Origin: Streptomyces sp. NBC_01294
Lineage (GTDB): Bacteria > Actinomycetota > Actinomycetes > Streptomycetales > Streptomycetaceae
Reading direction: 5' to 3'
DNA: 64,000 nucleotides
NCBI RefSeq assembly: GCF_035917235.1
Contig: NZ_CP108423.1
Location: forward strand, 5,795,501 to 5,859,500
Part shown: in pieces, positions 45,032 through 54,467 of the stretch
Numbering within the stretch: position 1 is the stretch's first letter
How the letters are laid out: each line of letters starts with the position of its first letter
Made by a program: the position numbers and the translations under genes
Notes under the pieces: model-generated
Databases searched by the model: none
What the model saw: only the letters and a program-made list of their open reading frames with translations
Told to the model about the DNA's origin: nothing

Positions 45032-46117
45032 TCATCCCGGTCCGTCCAGGGACAGCAGCAGCAGGGCCACGTCGTCGCGCGGACCGCCGTCCGTGAAGGC
45101 GGCGAGGTCCCGCCACACCGCCCCGACCAGGCCCCCCGGGTCCCGGGTCAGTACGGGGACCCGGGCGGCCAGGGGGTAGAAGTGCCCCGTCGCGTCGCGG
45201 GCCTCCGTCACACCGTCGGTGTGCAGCAGCAGCTGGTCCCCGGGCCGCACCGCCAGTTCCGCCACCACCGGCGGGGTCGGCCCCGCGAGCCCCAGGCCCA
45301 GCGGAGGACCCGGCTCCGCACACACCTCCTCCACCGCCGACCCGCGCAGCCGCAAGGCCGGCGGATGCCCGCACGACACGATCCGTACGAGCTCCAGCCC
45401 GGGCGGGAACTCCAGCAGCACCGCCGTCGCGAACAGCTCCGGATGCTCGACGGAGGCGGCCGCCGAGTCCGCCAGCAGCCGCCGGTCCAGCCGGGCCGCG
45501 ACCGCCGCCAGCCCGGCGTCGTCGAGCACGCCCTCGCGGAAGGCCCCGAGGAGGGCCCCCACCGTGGCCACCGCCGCCAGGCCGTGGCCCTGCACGTCCG
45601 CGACCAGCGCCCGCACCCCGAACGGCCCGGCCCGTACGTCGTACAGGTCGCCGCCGACCAGGGTGCCGCGCTGCGCCGCCCGGTAGAGGCCCGAGCAGCG
45701 CACCGGACCCACCCGTTCCGGGAGTGGCGGGAGCACCGCCAGCTGGGCCGCCTCCGCCACCGTCCGCACGCTGACCAGCTGCGCGTCCCGGCGCTGGCGG
45801 ACCCAGGCGATCACCACGCTCAGCAGCCCGACCACGGCCACCGTGGCCAGGTCCGTCCCCCGGGCGTGGGCGACGCCGAGCTGGTGCACCCCCAGCAGCA
45901 GCAGGACGAGGGCGGCGAAGACCGCGGTCCCGACCGCCCCGTAGGCGAAGGCGGCCACCGCCGGCAGAGCCGCCAGGAAGTACCCGAGCTCCACATCGCC
46001 CGGGGTCAGCGCCTGCGCGAGGACCAGCGCCACCAGCGCCACCGCGGGAGCGATCCGGGCCCAGCGCGGTGGCGGCTCCCCGCGCAGCCAGCCCGGCTCC
46101 TCGCGTCCGCGTCTCAC
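45032..46117 (-). CDS. Membrane PP2C/SpoIIE-type serine phosphatase
   Basis: The 361 residues open with four to five membrane helices (residues about 20-105). A SpoIIE-like phosphatase domain follows, with metal-binding acids in VGGDLYDVRAG, ADVQGHG, LLHTDGVTEARD and DDVALLLL. Such enzymes dephosphorylate anti-anti-sigma factors and so steer stress or sporulation sigma factors. No partner anti-sigma gene is adjacent. Start GTG 46117; it is divergent from the VIT-type transporter gene with 95 bases between. Confidence 0.9.
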   Translation of the reverse strand: MRRGREEPGWLRGEPPPRWARIAPAVALVALVLAQALTPGDVELGYFLAALPAVAAFAYGAVGTAVFAALVLLLLGVHQLGVAHARGTDLATVAVVGLLSVVIAWVRQRRDAQLVSVRTVAEAAQLAVLPPLPERVGPVRCSGLYRAAQRGTLVGGDLYDVRAGPFGVRALVADVQGHGLAAVATVGALLGAFREGVLDDAGLAAVAARLDRRLLADSAAASVEHPELFATAVLLEFPPGLELVRIVSCGHPPALRLRGSAVEEVCAEPGPPLGLGLAGPTPPVVAELAVRPGDQLLLHTDGVTEARDATGHFYPLAARVPVLTRDPGGLVGAVWRDLAAFTDGGPRDDVALLLLSLDGPG

Positions 46118-46212
46118 CCTTCCACCCTGGTACGGGGGCCGGACCCGCGCACCCCGGACCCGGACCGGCCCGCCGGGTGGCCACGTACGGCTGCGGCCCC
46201 GAGAGTGGTGGC

Positions 46213-46974
46213 GTGACGGGAAACGAAGGCGCGCGGAAGCCCGGCCGGGCGCACATCGAGGCCCACGGCACGGCCGGCGGCGCGGGCGACGGCTCGCAGA
46301 GCGCGGAGATCAGCACACGGCTCAACTGGCTGCGTGCGGGCGTGCTCGGCGCCAACGACGGGATCATCTCCACCGCGGGCCTGGTGGTCGGCGTGGCCGG
46401 GGCCACCACGTCCCGCCCGGCGATCCTGGCGGCGGGTGTCGCCGGGCTGCTGGCGGGCTCGCTGTCGATGGCGGCCGGGGAGTACGTCTCCGTCAGCTCC
46501 CAGCGGGACTCCGAACGGGCCGCGCTCGACCTGGAACGCCGGGAGCTGGCCGAGGAGCCGGAGGCGGAGCTCGACGAGCTCACCGAGCTGCTGGCCGCGC
46601 GGGGCCTGAGCCGGACGGTGGCCCGGGAGGCCGCCGAGCAGCTGACGGCGCGGGACGCGCTGCGGGCCCACGCCCGGGTGGAGCTCGGGATCAACCCCGA
46701 CGAGCTGGCCAACCCGTGGCACGCGGCCTTCGCCAGCTTCGTCGCCTTCACGGTGGGGGCGCTGCTGCCGCTGCTGGCGATCGTCCTGCCGGGGGCGTCG
46801 GTGCGGGTGCCGGTGACGGTGGGGGCGGTGCTGGCCGCGCTCACGCTGTGCGGGGTGGTGAGTGCGCGGCTGGGGGGTGCGCCGGTGGGGCGGGCGGTGC
46901 TGCGGAACGTTGCCGGGGGCGCGCTGGCGATGGCCGTCACCTACGCGGTGGGCACCTGGCTCGCCACCACCTGA
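46213..46974 (+). CDS. VIT1/CCC1-family iron/manganese transporter
   Basis: The 253-residue protein has the family's first-helix motif WLRAGVLGANDGIISTAGLVVGVAG and the SMAAGEYVSVSSQRDSE motif, then a cytoplasmic metal-binding helical segment rich in Glu. Two to three more membrane helices close it. VIT1/CCC1 proteins move Fe2+ or Mn2+ out of the cytoplasm. Start GTG 46213. No metal regulator is next to it. A repeat-rich gap follows the stop. Confidence 0.9.
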   Translation: MTGNEGARKPGRAHIEAHGTAGGAGDGSQSAEISTRLNWLRAGVLGANDGIISTAGLVVGVAGATTSRPAILAAGVAGLLAGSLSMAAGEYVSVSSQRDSERAALDLERRELAEEPEAELDELTELLAARGLSRTVAREAAEQLTARDALRAHARVELGINPDELANPWHAAFASFVAFTVGALLPLLAIVLPGASVRVPVTVGAVLAALTLCGVVSARLGGAPVGRAVLRNVAGGALAMAVTYAVGTWLATT

Positions 46975-46997
46975 AAGACCGGGGCTCCGCCCCGGCC

Positions 46998-47124
46998 CCC
47001 GCGCCTCAAACTCCCCCAGCCACCGCTGGGAGGTGCCCCCTGGCGAGGCTGGAATGGCCCGGCGAGGCTGGAGTGTGCGCGGCAGGGCTGAATGATCCAG
47101 CCCCGCCGGCGTTTGAGGCGCGGG
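46998..47124. repeat. Extragenic inverted repeat of common Streptomyces type
   Basis: CCCGCGCCTCAAAC (46998-47011) and its reverse complement GTTTGAGGCGCGGG (47111-47124) enclose about 100 bases with GGCGAGGCTGGA-type direct repeats. Sequences with CGGCGTTTGAGGCG are scattered between genes in many Streptomyces genomes. Here it may end transcription of the VIT-type gene. Confidence 0.7.
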
Positions 47125-47233
47125 CGCGGAGCGCCGTGTAGTGACGCCCGCCAGGGCACACGCACGCGCGGAATGCGGACGGCACACCCCCCGAACCCGC
47201 CGAGCCCGCGCAGCGACCCGGCAGGATGGGGCC

Positions 47234-48121
47234 ATGCGTATCGCAGTCACCGGTTCGACCGGACTCATCGGCAGCGCACTCGTGCGGTCCCTGCGCGCGG
47301 ACGGCCACGAGGTGGTGCGGTTCGTGCGGCGTGAGCCCGTCGGGGCCGACCAGGCGCGGTGGGATCCCGCGCGCGGGTTCGTCGACCCCGCCGGGCTGGC
47401 CGGCTGCGGGGCCGTCGTGCACCTGGCCGGGGCCGGGGTCGGGGACCACCGGTGGACCGCCGCGTACAAGAGGGAGATCCGGGACAGCCGGGTGCTCGGC
47501 ACCGCCGCCCTCGCCCGGGCCCTCGCCGCGCTCGACGAACCGCCCGCCGTGCTCGTCAGCGGTTCGGCGGTCGGCTACTACGGGGACACCGGCGACCGGG
47601 CCGTGGACGAGGACGCCCCCGCCGGGTCGGGCTTCCTGCCCTCGGTCTGCGTGGAGTGGGAGGCGGCCGCCGCCCCCGCCCGGCAGGCCGGGATCCGTAC
47701 CGCGTTCGCCCGTACCGGTCTGGTCGTCGCCCGGGAGGGCGGGGCCTGGGGCCGGATGTTCCCCCTCTTCCGGGCCGGCGTCGGCGGCCGGCTCGGCAAC
47801 GGCCGCCAGTACTGGTCGTACATCTCCCTCCGGGACGAGGTCGCGGCCCTGCGCCACATCATCGACACCCCCGGCCTGTCCGGCCCGGTCAACCTCACCG
47901 CCCCCGAGCCGCTGACCAACCGCCAGGTCACCGCGGCCATGTCCCGGGTGCTGCGGCGGCCCGCGCTGCTGCCCGTGCCGGCCGTGGCGCTGCGCGTCTA
48001 CCTCGGGCAGTTCTCCGAGGACGTGCTGGGCAGTCAGCGGGCGCTGCCCGCCCGGCTGCTGGCGTCCGGCTTCGCCTTCCGCGATCCCGGCATCGAGCAG
48101 GCGATCCGCGCCGCGCTCTGA
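47234..48121 (+). CDS. TIGR01777-type epimerase / NAD(P)-binding protein
   Basis: The 295 residues begin with a Rossmann fold (MRIAVTGSTGLIGSALVRSL) and contain VVHLAGAGVGDHRWTA, VSGSAVGYYGDTGD and WSYISLRDEVAALRHI, all diagnostic of the YfcH/TIGR01777 branch of extended SDRs. The C-terminal DUF1731-like segment (LGSQRALPARLLASGFAFRDP) is present. The substrate of this family is unknown. It runs alone on the plus strand with the FAD gene 156 bases downstream. Confidence 0.9.
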   Translation: MRIAVTGSTGLIGSALVRSLRADGHEVVRFVRREPVGADQARWDPARGFVDPAGLAGCGAVVHLAGAGVGDHRWTAAYKREIRDSRVLGTAALARALAALDEPPAVLVSGSAVGYYGDTGDRAVDEDAPAGSGFLPSVCVEWEAAAAPARQAGIRTAFARTGLVVAREGGAWGRMFPLFRAGVGGRLGNGRQYWSYISLRDEVAALRHIIDTPGLSGPVNLTAPEPLTNRQVTAAMSRVLRRPALLPVPAVALRVYLGQFSEDVLGSQRALPARLLASGFAFRDPGIEQAIRAAL

Positions 48122-48128
48122 GGTCCGC

Positions 48129-48193
48129 GTGCGACCACCGTGCGACCGTTCGTGACCCGGATGCGACCGTCGTGCGACCGGAGTTGACCGTAA
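48129..48193 (+). promoter_or_regulatory. Row of ~11-bp direct repeats upstream of the flavoprotein gene
   Basis: The heptamer TGCGACC begins at 48130, 48141, 48162 and 48173, with a variant TGACCC at 48153 and GTTGACC at 48183. The near 11-base period puts the units on one helix face, as in PHO-box or OmpR-type sites. Their sequence is not the GTTCACC of the PHO box. The row ends about 85 bases before the next start codon. Confidence 0.5.
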
Positions 48194-48277
48194 TACCCGA
48201 CCGAACTCGGGTTCCCCTGGAGCCGGTTGGGGGAAGGAGGATCCCCACACAGCCGCGCCGACCTCGGGGAGGGGCAC

Positions 48278-49549
48278 GTGCTCAGCAGCGCACACCATGC
48301 CGCACACCATGCGGACGTCGTCATCGTAGGAGCCGGAGTCTCAGGACTCGCGGCCGCGCACCACCTGATCGCAGCGGGTGTCACGGTCACCGTTCTGGAG
48401 GCCGCGGACGACCCCGGCGGTCGGATGGCCACCGAGTCGGCGGACGGATTCCGCCTGGACCGGATCGGCCAGTTGCTCAACACCTCGTACACGGAGCTCG
48501 AACACACCCCCGGTCTGCAGACCCTGACCCTGCGCCCCTTCACCGCAGGCGTCCTGGTCCACACCGACGGCAAACAGCTGCGGGCCGGGGCCCTGACCCC
48601 GGCCCGGGCCCTGGCCAGCGGCTCGCTCGACCAGGCCCGGCTCAGCGCCGCCCTCGGCCGGCTCGCCGCCCTGCCCGAGGACAGGCTGCTCGCCCGTCCC
48701 GAACGCACCGCGCACGCCGCCCTGCGCTCCCGGGGGCTGCCGCCGCGCACCCTCAACGGCGTGCTCCGGCCGCTGCTCGCCGCCCTGCTCCGCGACCCGG
48801 AACTCACCACCTCCAGCCGGGTCGCCGACCTCGCCCTGCGCACCTTCGCCCGCGGCCGCCTCGCCGTGCCCGAAGGCGGTGCGGCGGCCCTGCCCGACCT
48901 GCTCGCCGCCACCCTGCCGCCCGGCACCGTCCGTACCGGGGTCCGGGTCCGGTCGGTGGCCACCAACCTGGTCACCACCGGGGAGCACGGCGACTTCAGC
49001 TGCCGCTCCGTCCTCCTGGCCACCGGCGCCCGCGCCGCCGCCGAGCTCCTGCCCGGCCTGCGCGTGCCCGCCTTCCACGAGGTCACCGTCCTGCACCACG
49101 CCACCGCCACGCCCCTGTTCCGGGACGGCTCGCTGATCCTGGACGGGGACCCCAAGTGGCCCGTCTCCCACACCGCCGTGATGAGCGCGGTCGACCCGAC
49201 GCGGGCTCCGGCCGGCCGGAGCCTGGTGACCACCACCGTGCTCGGCCCGCCACCACCGCTGCGCACGGTCGCCTCGCGCCTCGCCCGGCTCTACGACACC
49301 ACCACCAGGGAATGGGAGCTGCTGGCCGTCCACCACACCCCGGAGGCCGTCCCCGCCATGCCCCCGCCCTACGACCTGCGGCGCCCGGTGCGGGTACTGG
49401 CCGGGCTGTACGTGTGCGGGGACCACCGCGACACCAACACCGTCCAGGGGGCCCTGCACTCGGCCCGCCGCGCGTGCGGCGCCGTCCTGCGCGACTTCGG
49501 CATCCCGCTCCCGGTCGCCCCGGAGCCGGCGCTTCCGGTGGCGGCCTGA
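48278..49549 (+). CDS. FAD-dependent amine-oxidase-like flavoprotein
   Basis: The 423-residue protein has an FAD Rossmann motif at its start (VVIVGAGVSGLAAAHHL) and the downstream GGRMATE segment. At its end VLAGLYVCGDHRDTNTVQGAL contacts FAD, as in protoporphyrinogen oxidase and phytoene desaturase relatives. GGGGAGG lies just before GTG 48278. Substrate unknown; there are no carotenoid genes nearby. The upstream direct repeats suggest dedicated control. Confidence 0.87.
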   Translation: MLSSAHHAAHHADVVIVGAGVSGLAAAHHLIAAGVTVTVLEAADDPGGRMATESADGFRLDRIGQLLNTSYTELEHTPGLQTLTLRPFTAGVLVHTDGKQLRAGALTPARALASGSLDQARLSAALGRLAALPEDRLLARPERTAHAALRSRGLPPRTLNGVLRPLLAALLRDPELTTSSRVADLALRTFARGRLAVPEGGAAALPDLLAATLPPGTVRTGVRVRSVATNLVTTGEHGDFSCRSVLLATGARAAAELLPGLRVPAFHEVTVLHHATATPLFRDGSLILDGDPKWPVSHTAVMSAVDPTRAPAGRSLVTTTVLGPPPPLRTVASRLARLYDTTTREWELLAVHHTPEAVPAMPPPYDLRRPVRVLAGLYVCGDHRDTNTVQGALHSARRACGAVLRDFGIPLPVAPEPALPVAA

Positions 49550-49590
49550 GAACCACGCACGACACAGGGGTCCGGTCCGCGTCGTGGAAC

Positions 49591-49627
49591 CGGGCCCCTG
49601 CCGCGCGCCGGAGGGCCCCGGGGCCCG
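49591..49627. terminator. GC-rich hairpin after the flavoprotein gene
   Basis: CGGGCCCC (49591-49598) pairs with GGGGCCCG (49620-49627) between convergent genes, 42 bases after the flavoprotein stop. Probably serves both sides. Confidence 0.55.
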
Positions 49628-49672
49628 TCCTGCCGGTCGCCGGTCAGGCCGGGCCGGTCCGGAAGCCGGGCC

Positions 49673-50074
49673 CTACGCCTCCACGAGGTGCTCCGGGCTC
49701 GGCGGCAGCAGCAACAGCAGCGCCAGGCTCAGGCCCCGGGTGAGCAGCGCCGCCAACGCCATCGTGCCGAGCCCGGTCACCTCCATCGGGAAGCCCGTCT
49801 GCGGGAACGCCCAGGAGAGCAGCAGCCACAGCAGGAAGTCCTGGACGAAGCCCAGCGCGGCGAGGACGAGCAGCGCCTGCCGGGGATGGCCGCGCCAGTC
49901 CGAGCTCGGGCTGATCAGGATGATCTGCCCGACGATGACCAGCACGAAGGCGGCCATGATCCCCGCCAGGGCCACGTCGGAGCCCTCTCCGTCGACCGTG
50001 ATGCCGGGTAGCAGAGCGATGGCCAGGTAGACGCCGGCGATGGTGCCGAGTTTGCGTCGCGTCGGATCTCTCAT
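49673..50074 (-). CDS. Four-helix membrane protein, unknown family
   Basis: The 133-residue product has four predicted membrane helices (LGTIAGVYLAIALLPGI, ALAGIMAAFVLVIVGQIILI, ALLVLAALGFVQDFLLWLLL, GTMALAALLTRGLSLALLLL) and no signature residues. I start it at ATG 50074. It reads in the same direction as the regulator gene upstream, 97 bases away. Confidence 0.75.
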   Translation of the reverse strand: MRDPTRRKLGTIAGVYLAIALLPGITVDGEGSDVALAGIMAAFVLVIVGQIILISPSSDWRGHPRQALLVLAALGFVQDFLLWLLLSWAFPQTGFPMEVTGLGTMALAALLTRGLSLALLLLLPPSPEHLVEA

Positions 50075-50171
50075 GCGGGGACGGTCGCCTCCCGGATGAT
50101 CTTCCCGCCAGAGGAGGCGGAAATTCCGCCGCGGGGACGGCCACGGCCCCCGGTGGCGGACTCCGCCCGGC

Positions 50172-51611
50172 TCAGGACAGGGCCGCCACCCGGTCCCGGT
50201 ACGTCCGCACGGCCGAGGCGTCCCGGTAGGGCTCCAGCCGCCGCTCGAAGTCCCGTACGTACTCCACCGCACGCACCGATCGCATCTCCATCGCCTGCTG
50301 CGCCGCCTCCGCGCCCAGCGCGCACGCCTGGTCCAGCTCGCCCAGCCCGAGGCGGGCCGTGGCCAGCACCACCCGGCAGAACAGCCGCGACCGCGCGTAC
50401 CCCGGCGCCCTCAGCTGCAGGGACCGCTCCGCGTGCTGCGCCGAGGCCCGGTACTGCTGGAGGTCCCGGTGGCAGTGCCCGAACTCGTCCGCCAGCTGCG
50501 CCTCGTCGTAGAACCGGGCCCAGTGCGGTACGTCGTCTCCCGGCCGGGCCGCGCCCAGGGCGCGCTCGGCCCTTACCAGGGACGCCGTCGAGGCCCGGAC
50601 CTCGCCGAGGACGGCGTGCCCGCGCGCCTCCGCCGAGTGCAGCAGCGCCTGCACCACCGGCGGCGGGCCGGAGCCGACGCCCTGCTGGGCCACCCGGGCC
50701 AGCTGCACCGCCTCGCGGCCGTGGCCGAGGTAGACCGCCTGGCGGCTCATGGTGACCAGCACGTACGAGCCGTAGGGGCGGTCCGCGGCCGCCTGCGCGA
50801 GCCGCAGGGCCTGCACGAAGTACCGCTGGGCGAGGCCGTGCGCGGCGATGTCGTACGAGGTCCAGCCCGCGAGCCGGGTCAGATCGGCGGCGGCCGAGAA
50901 CAGCCGCCGCCCGGTGGTCTCCCCGTAGGTCCCGCGGAGCATCGGCTCGGCCTCGTGCTCCAGGTAGCGCACCAGCGCCTGGCGGGCGTGCCCGCCGCCA
51001 TAGGCCTGGTCCAGGGTCCGGAACAGCTCGCTCACGGATCTCAGCGCCGCGATGTCGCCGCCGGTCACCCGCTGCCCGGGCCCCCGGTCGATCTGCCGCT
51101 GCCGGGGCACCGAGGCCCGGCCCTGCAGGGGGACGCGGGCCGCGGCCGGCTCCGCGCCCCGGCCCACCCGTTCGTCGGCCCGCCCGATCAGCCAGTCCCG
51201 GCTGGGCACGACCAGCCCGGCCGGGGTGAAGGCGATCTTCCGCAGCTCCGCGTGGGAGCCGGAGTCCTTGCGCCACAGGCCGCTCGCGATGTCCACGGCC
51301 TCCTCCGGGGTGGCCGCGAACTCCAGCCCCGCGTACACGGGCGCGCAGGCGTCCAGGCCCAGGTCCTGCGCGGAGAGCCGGCGCCCGAGGCGCCGGGTGA
51401 AGACCTCGGCGATCAGTGCGGGGGTGGTCCCGCGCGGCTGCTGCCCGCGCAGCCACCGGGTCACGGAGGTTTTGTCGTACCGCAGATCGAGACCGTGTTC
51501 CAGGCCGAGCTGATCGACGCGGCGGGCGAGCCCGGCGTTGGAGAACCCGGCTTCCGCGATCAGCGCCGCGAGCTGCCGGTTGGGGACGCGCTGGGCAGGT
51601 CGTTCCGTCAT
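50172..51611 (-). CDS. NsdA-like regulator with helix-turn-helix head and TPR-like body
   Basis: The 479-residue protein starts at ATG 51611 with GGAG five bases before it. The first 60 residues look like an XRE-type DNA-binding head (PNRQLAALIAEAGFSNAGLARRVDQLG, SVTRWLRGQQPRG). The rest is helical repeats (residues about 170-470) like those of NsdA, a Streptomyces regulator that holds back development and antibiotic production. Identity with NsdA itself is not claimed; several paralogues exist. Its target genes cannot be deduced. Confidence 0.8.
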   Translation of the reverse strand: MTERPAQRVPNRQLAALIAEAGFSNAGLARRVDQLGLEHGLDLRYDKTSVTRWLRGQQPRGTTPALIAEVFTRRLGRRLSAQDLGLDACAPVYAGLEFAATPEEAVDIASGLWRKDSGSHAELRKIAFTPAGLVVPSRDWLIGRADERVGRGAEPAAARVPLQGRASVPRQRQIDRGPGQRVTGGDIAALRSVSELFRTLDQAYGGGHARQALVRYLEHEAEPMLRGTYGETTGRRLFSAAADLTRLAGWTSYDIAAHGLAQRYFVQALRLAQAAADRPYGSYVLVTMSRQAVYLGHGREAVQLARVAQQGVGSGPPPVVQALLHSAEARGHAVLGEVRASTASLVRAERALGAARPGDDVPHWARFYDEAQLADEFGHCHRDLQQYRASAQHAERSLQLRAPGYARSRLFCRVVLATARLGLGELDQACALGAEAAQQAMEMRSVRAVEYVRDFERRLEPYRDASAVRTYRDRVAALS

Positions 51612-51784
51612 CGGCTCCACGGTCTCCTGACGTGACGGACCGGAGTCCCGGCCCTGTGAACGGCGTGAATGTAGCGGCGAACTCCGCTCATGCCGCCCTC
51701 TCTGCCCCACATTCATCCGATCGTGTGCAGAATGAGTGGGGCCCTTTACGGACGGTCCCCCTCCGCCCGCATAGGCTGCGGCTC

Positions 51785-52081
51785 ATGACCCCTCGGCCCC
51801 ACAGGGCGCACCTCCCCGAGGAGCGAACCGAATCCACCGCCCCGCTGCCCCCGCCCGAACTGACCGAGGCGGAGTGCCGGCGCTGCGGCACCTACATCGC
51901 GGGGCTCGACGGGCGGTACGCGTGCGGGGTGTGCGGCTGGGTCAACGACCACTCGGAGGGCCACCGCCGGCTGCCGCGCGCGGACGAGGACCCGGACCGG
52001 CCGCCGAAGGGCCGGCGCCGGCCGAAGCAGCTGCCGGGGCCCCCGGCGGAGCCGGTGCAGGGCGACCGGCCGGCCCCCTGA
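51785..52081 (+). CDS. Small zinc-ribbon protein
   Basis: The 98-residue protein has one zinc ribbon, CRRCGTYIAGLDGRYACGVC (Cys pairs 13 residues apart, residues about 36-55), between flexible charged ends. No other domain is visible. It is divergent from the NsdA-like gene and 110 bases before lipB. Function unknown. Confidence 0.75.
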   Translation: MTPRPHRAHLPEERTESTAPLPPPELTEAECRRCGTYIAGLDGRYACGVCGWVNDHSEGHRRLPRADEDPDRPPKGRRRPKQLPGPPAEPVQGDRPAP

Positions 52082-52191
52082 CCTGCCCCGGGGCGGAGCC
52101 TGGCCGGGGCCCTGAAGGGGGCCGCACGGGTCGCCGTACCCTTGCTCAGTGAAGTACGTGCACACAGCAGGTTCAATGAGGAGGCGCTGCG

Positions 52192-52992
52192 GTGGCTGAG
52201 CTTGGGTTTGTCCATCTGGGCTTCGGGCCGGAATCCGTCGAGTACACCCGGGCCTGGGAAGAGCAGCGCAGGGTGCACGCGGCCCGCTTCGCGGACGAGA
52301 TCGAGGACACCTGCCTCCTGCTGGAGCACCTGCCGGTCTACACCGCGGGCCGGCGCACCGACCCCAGCGAGCGCCCGCTCGACGGCACGCCCGTGGTCGA
52401 CGTGGACCGCGGCGGCAAGATCACCTGGCACGGCCCGGGCCAGCTGGTCGGCTACCCGATCATGAAGCTGCCCCGCCCGGTGGACGTGGTCGCCCACGTC
52501 CGCCGCCTGGAGGAGGCGCTGATCCGCACCGCCGCCGAGTTCGGTCTGGAGACCACCCGGGTCGAGGGCCGCAGTGGCGTCTGGGTGCTCGGCGACCCCG
52601 TCGAGGACCGCCCCACGATCGGCGGGCTCTCGCTCGACCTCGATCCGCGGCTGCACGACGAGGAGTTCGACGCGCGCCTGAACGGCCCCGAGTACGCGCC
52701 GTCCAACGCCGGCCAGCGCCGCGAGGACCGCAAGCTGGCCGCCATCGGCATCCGGGTCGCCAAGGGCGTCACGATGCACGGCTTCGCGATCAACGTGAAC
52801 CCGGACAACACCTGGTTCGACCGGATCGTGCCCTGCGGCATCCGCGACGCCGGTGTGACCTCGCTCTCTTACGAGCTGGGCCGCGAGATCGCCATCGCCG
52901 AGGTGCTGCCCGTCGTCGAACGGCACCTGAAGGACGTACTGGAGCAGGCGGAGCTGCGGCCCCGCGAAACAGAACCGGCGGCGGGCGTCTGA
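52192..52992 (+). CDS. lipB: Octanoyltransferase LipB
   Basis: The 266-residue enzyme shows [18 protein letters not shown], the family signature, and the catalytic Cys in [13 protein letters not shown] with the Lys in [10 protein letters not shown]. LipB moves octanoyl from acyl carrier protein to the lipoyl domains of complexes such as pyruvate dehydrogenase. The GTG at 52192 has GAGGAGG before it. lipA follows after 110 bases; the two act in succession. A C-terminal tail beyond the usual core ends in [11 protein letters not shown]. Confidence 0.95.
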   Translation: MAELGFVHLGFGPESVEYTRAWEEQRRVHAARFADEIEDTCLLLEHLPVYTAGRRTDPSERPLDGTPVVDVDRGGKITWHGPGQLVGYPIMKLPRPVDVVAHVRRLEEALIRTAAEFGLETTRVEGRSGVWVLGDPVEDRPTIGGLSLDLDPRLHDEEFDARLNGPEYAPSNAGQRREDRKLAAIGIRVAKGVTMHGFAINVNPDNTWFDRIVPCGIRDAGVTSLSYELGREIAIAEVLPVVERHLKDVLEQAELRPRETEPAAGV

Positions 52993-53102
52993 CACCGAGG
53001 GAATGCGGTCGGCCCCTCGCAGGTTGGCCGACGTAAGAGCGTACGAAATTACGGGCGTACCCTGGTGGGCGCCCGAACAATCGAAGTCACAGGGAGCCGG
53101 TC

Positions 53103-54050
53103 GTGTCCGCAGTCGCACCCGACGGACGCAAGATGCTGCGCCTGGAGGTCCGTAACGCCCAGACGCCCATCGAGCGCAAGCCCGAGTGGATCAAGACCCG
53201 GGCGAAGATGGGTCCCGAGTACACCAAGATGCAGGCCCTGGTGAAGGGCGAAGGACTGCACACGGTGTGCCAGGAAGCGGGCTGTCCGAACATCTACGAA
53301 TGCTGGGAGGACCGCGAGGCGACCTTCCTCATCGGTGGCGACCAGTGCACCCGGCGCTGTGACTTCTGCCAGATCGACACGGGCAAGCCCGAGGCCCTGG
53401 ACCGGGACGAGCCGCGCCGTGTCGGCGAGTCCGTGGTCACCATGGACCTGAACTACGCCACCATCACCGGCGTCGCGCGCGACGACCTGGCCGACGGCGG
53501 CGCCTGGCTGTACGCGGAGACCGTGCGCCAGATCCACCAGCAGACGGCGGGCCGCGAGGCCGGCCACACCAAGGTCGAGCTGCTGGCCCCCGACTTCAAC
53601 GCGGTCCCGGAGCTGCTGGAGGAGGTCTTCGCCTCCCGCCCCGAGGTCTTCGCGCACAACGTCGAGACGGTGCCGCGGATCTTCAAGCGGATCCGCCCCG
53701 GCTTCCGGTACGAGCGCTCGCTGGACGTGATCCGACAGGCCCGCGCCTACGGCCTGATCACCAAGTCCAACCTGATCCTGGGCATGGGCGAGGAGCGCGA
53801 GGAGGTCTCGCAGGCCCTGCGGGAGCTGCACGAGGCCGGCTGCGAGCTCATCACCATCACCCAGTACCTGCGGCCCTCGCCGCGCCACCACCCCGTCGAG
53901 CGCTGGGTGAAGCCGGCCGAGTTCGTGGAGCTGGCGAAGGAGGCCGAGGACATCGGCTTCTCCGGTGTGATGTCCGGTCCGCTGGTCCGCTCCTCGTACC
54001 GCGCGGGGCGCCTCTACCAGCAGGCGATGGAGAAGCGCAGCCGAGTCTGA
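53103..54050 (+). CDS. lipA: Lipoyl synthase LipA
   Basis: The 315-residue radical-SAM enzyme has both iron-sulphur sites: the auxiliary cluster in [12 protein letters not shown] and the radical-SAM CxxxCxxC in CTRRCDFC. The C-terminal family serine is in [11 protein letters not shown]. It inserts two sulphur atoms into octanoyl groups placed by LipB, giving lipoate for AceF/SucB-type subunits. The upstream sequence ends in GGGAGCC before GTG 53103. Confidence 0.96.
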   Translation: MSAVAPDGRKMLRLEVRNAQTPIERKPEWIKTRAKMGPEYTKMQALVKGEGLHTVCQEAGCPNIYECWEDREATFLIGGDQCTRRCDFCQIDTGKPEALDRDEPRRVGESVVTMDLNYATITGVARDDLADGGAWLYAETVRQIHQQTAGREAGHTKVELLAPDFNAVPELLEEVFASRPEVFAHNVETVPRIFKRIRPGFRYERSLDVIRQARAYGLITKSNLILGMGEEREEVSQALRELHEAGCELITITQYLRPSPRHHPVERWVKPAEFVELAKEAEDIGFSGVMSGPLVRSSYRAGRLYQQAMEKRSRV

Positions 54051-54172
54051 GCGCAGGCGCGACCGTGTGAACTCGCGCACAAAACCTTACTAGGCAGTAA
54101 CACCGCATCGGCGCGGCCCCTAGGCTCTTGGAGTAAGAGCCCGGCGGGCCGCGTCAATGTTTCATCACGTTT

Positions 54173-54184
54173 GACCGGCCGGTC
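54173..54184. promoter_or_regulatory. 12-bp perfect palindrome downstream of lipA
   Basis: GACCGGCCGGTC is preceded by TT, so a possible -35 (TTGACC) lies inside it. It is about 75 bases before the small gene at 54260. Operator or promoter role is speculative. AGTAACACC occurs on both sides (near 54096 and 54191). Confidence 0.4.
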
Positions 54185-54259
54185 ATGCGGTAGTAACACC
54201 AGTCAGTGACGATTGCTCCACGCACCGCACTCATCGGCACCGTGAAAGGGATCGACATC

Positions 54260-54457
54260 ATGCAGGCCGCGCCCGTACGCGCCATCGCCATCCCGTCCGT
54301 CTCCGACGCCTTCCGGGGCATCGAGTCGCTGCTGATGAGCGGAGCCCGCCGCAACGCCTGGACGGCGGTCCTCGAGGACCGCCGCAGGGCCAAGGACCGG
54401 GTCGAAACCGAACATGTACTTGAGGCCGCGGCTACCCGAACCCCGCAGGCCACGTAA
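54260..54457 (+). CDS. Small protein of unknown function, 65 residues
   Basis: From ATG 54260 (AAAGGGAT seven bases upstream) the 65-residue product is RAIAIPSVSDAFRGIESLL followed by a basic helix and an acidic one (RRAKDRVETEHVLEAA). A longer start at GTG 54206 has no ribosome site. Ten bases separate its stop from the DUF4191 gene, suggesting one transcript. No family recognised. Confidence 0.65.
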   Translation: MQAAPVRAIAIPSVSDAFRGIESLLMSGARRNAWTAVLEDRRRAKDRVETEHVLEAAATRTPQAT

Positions 54458-54467
54458 ACTTCTTTTC

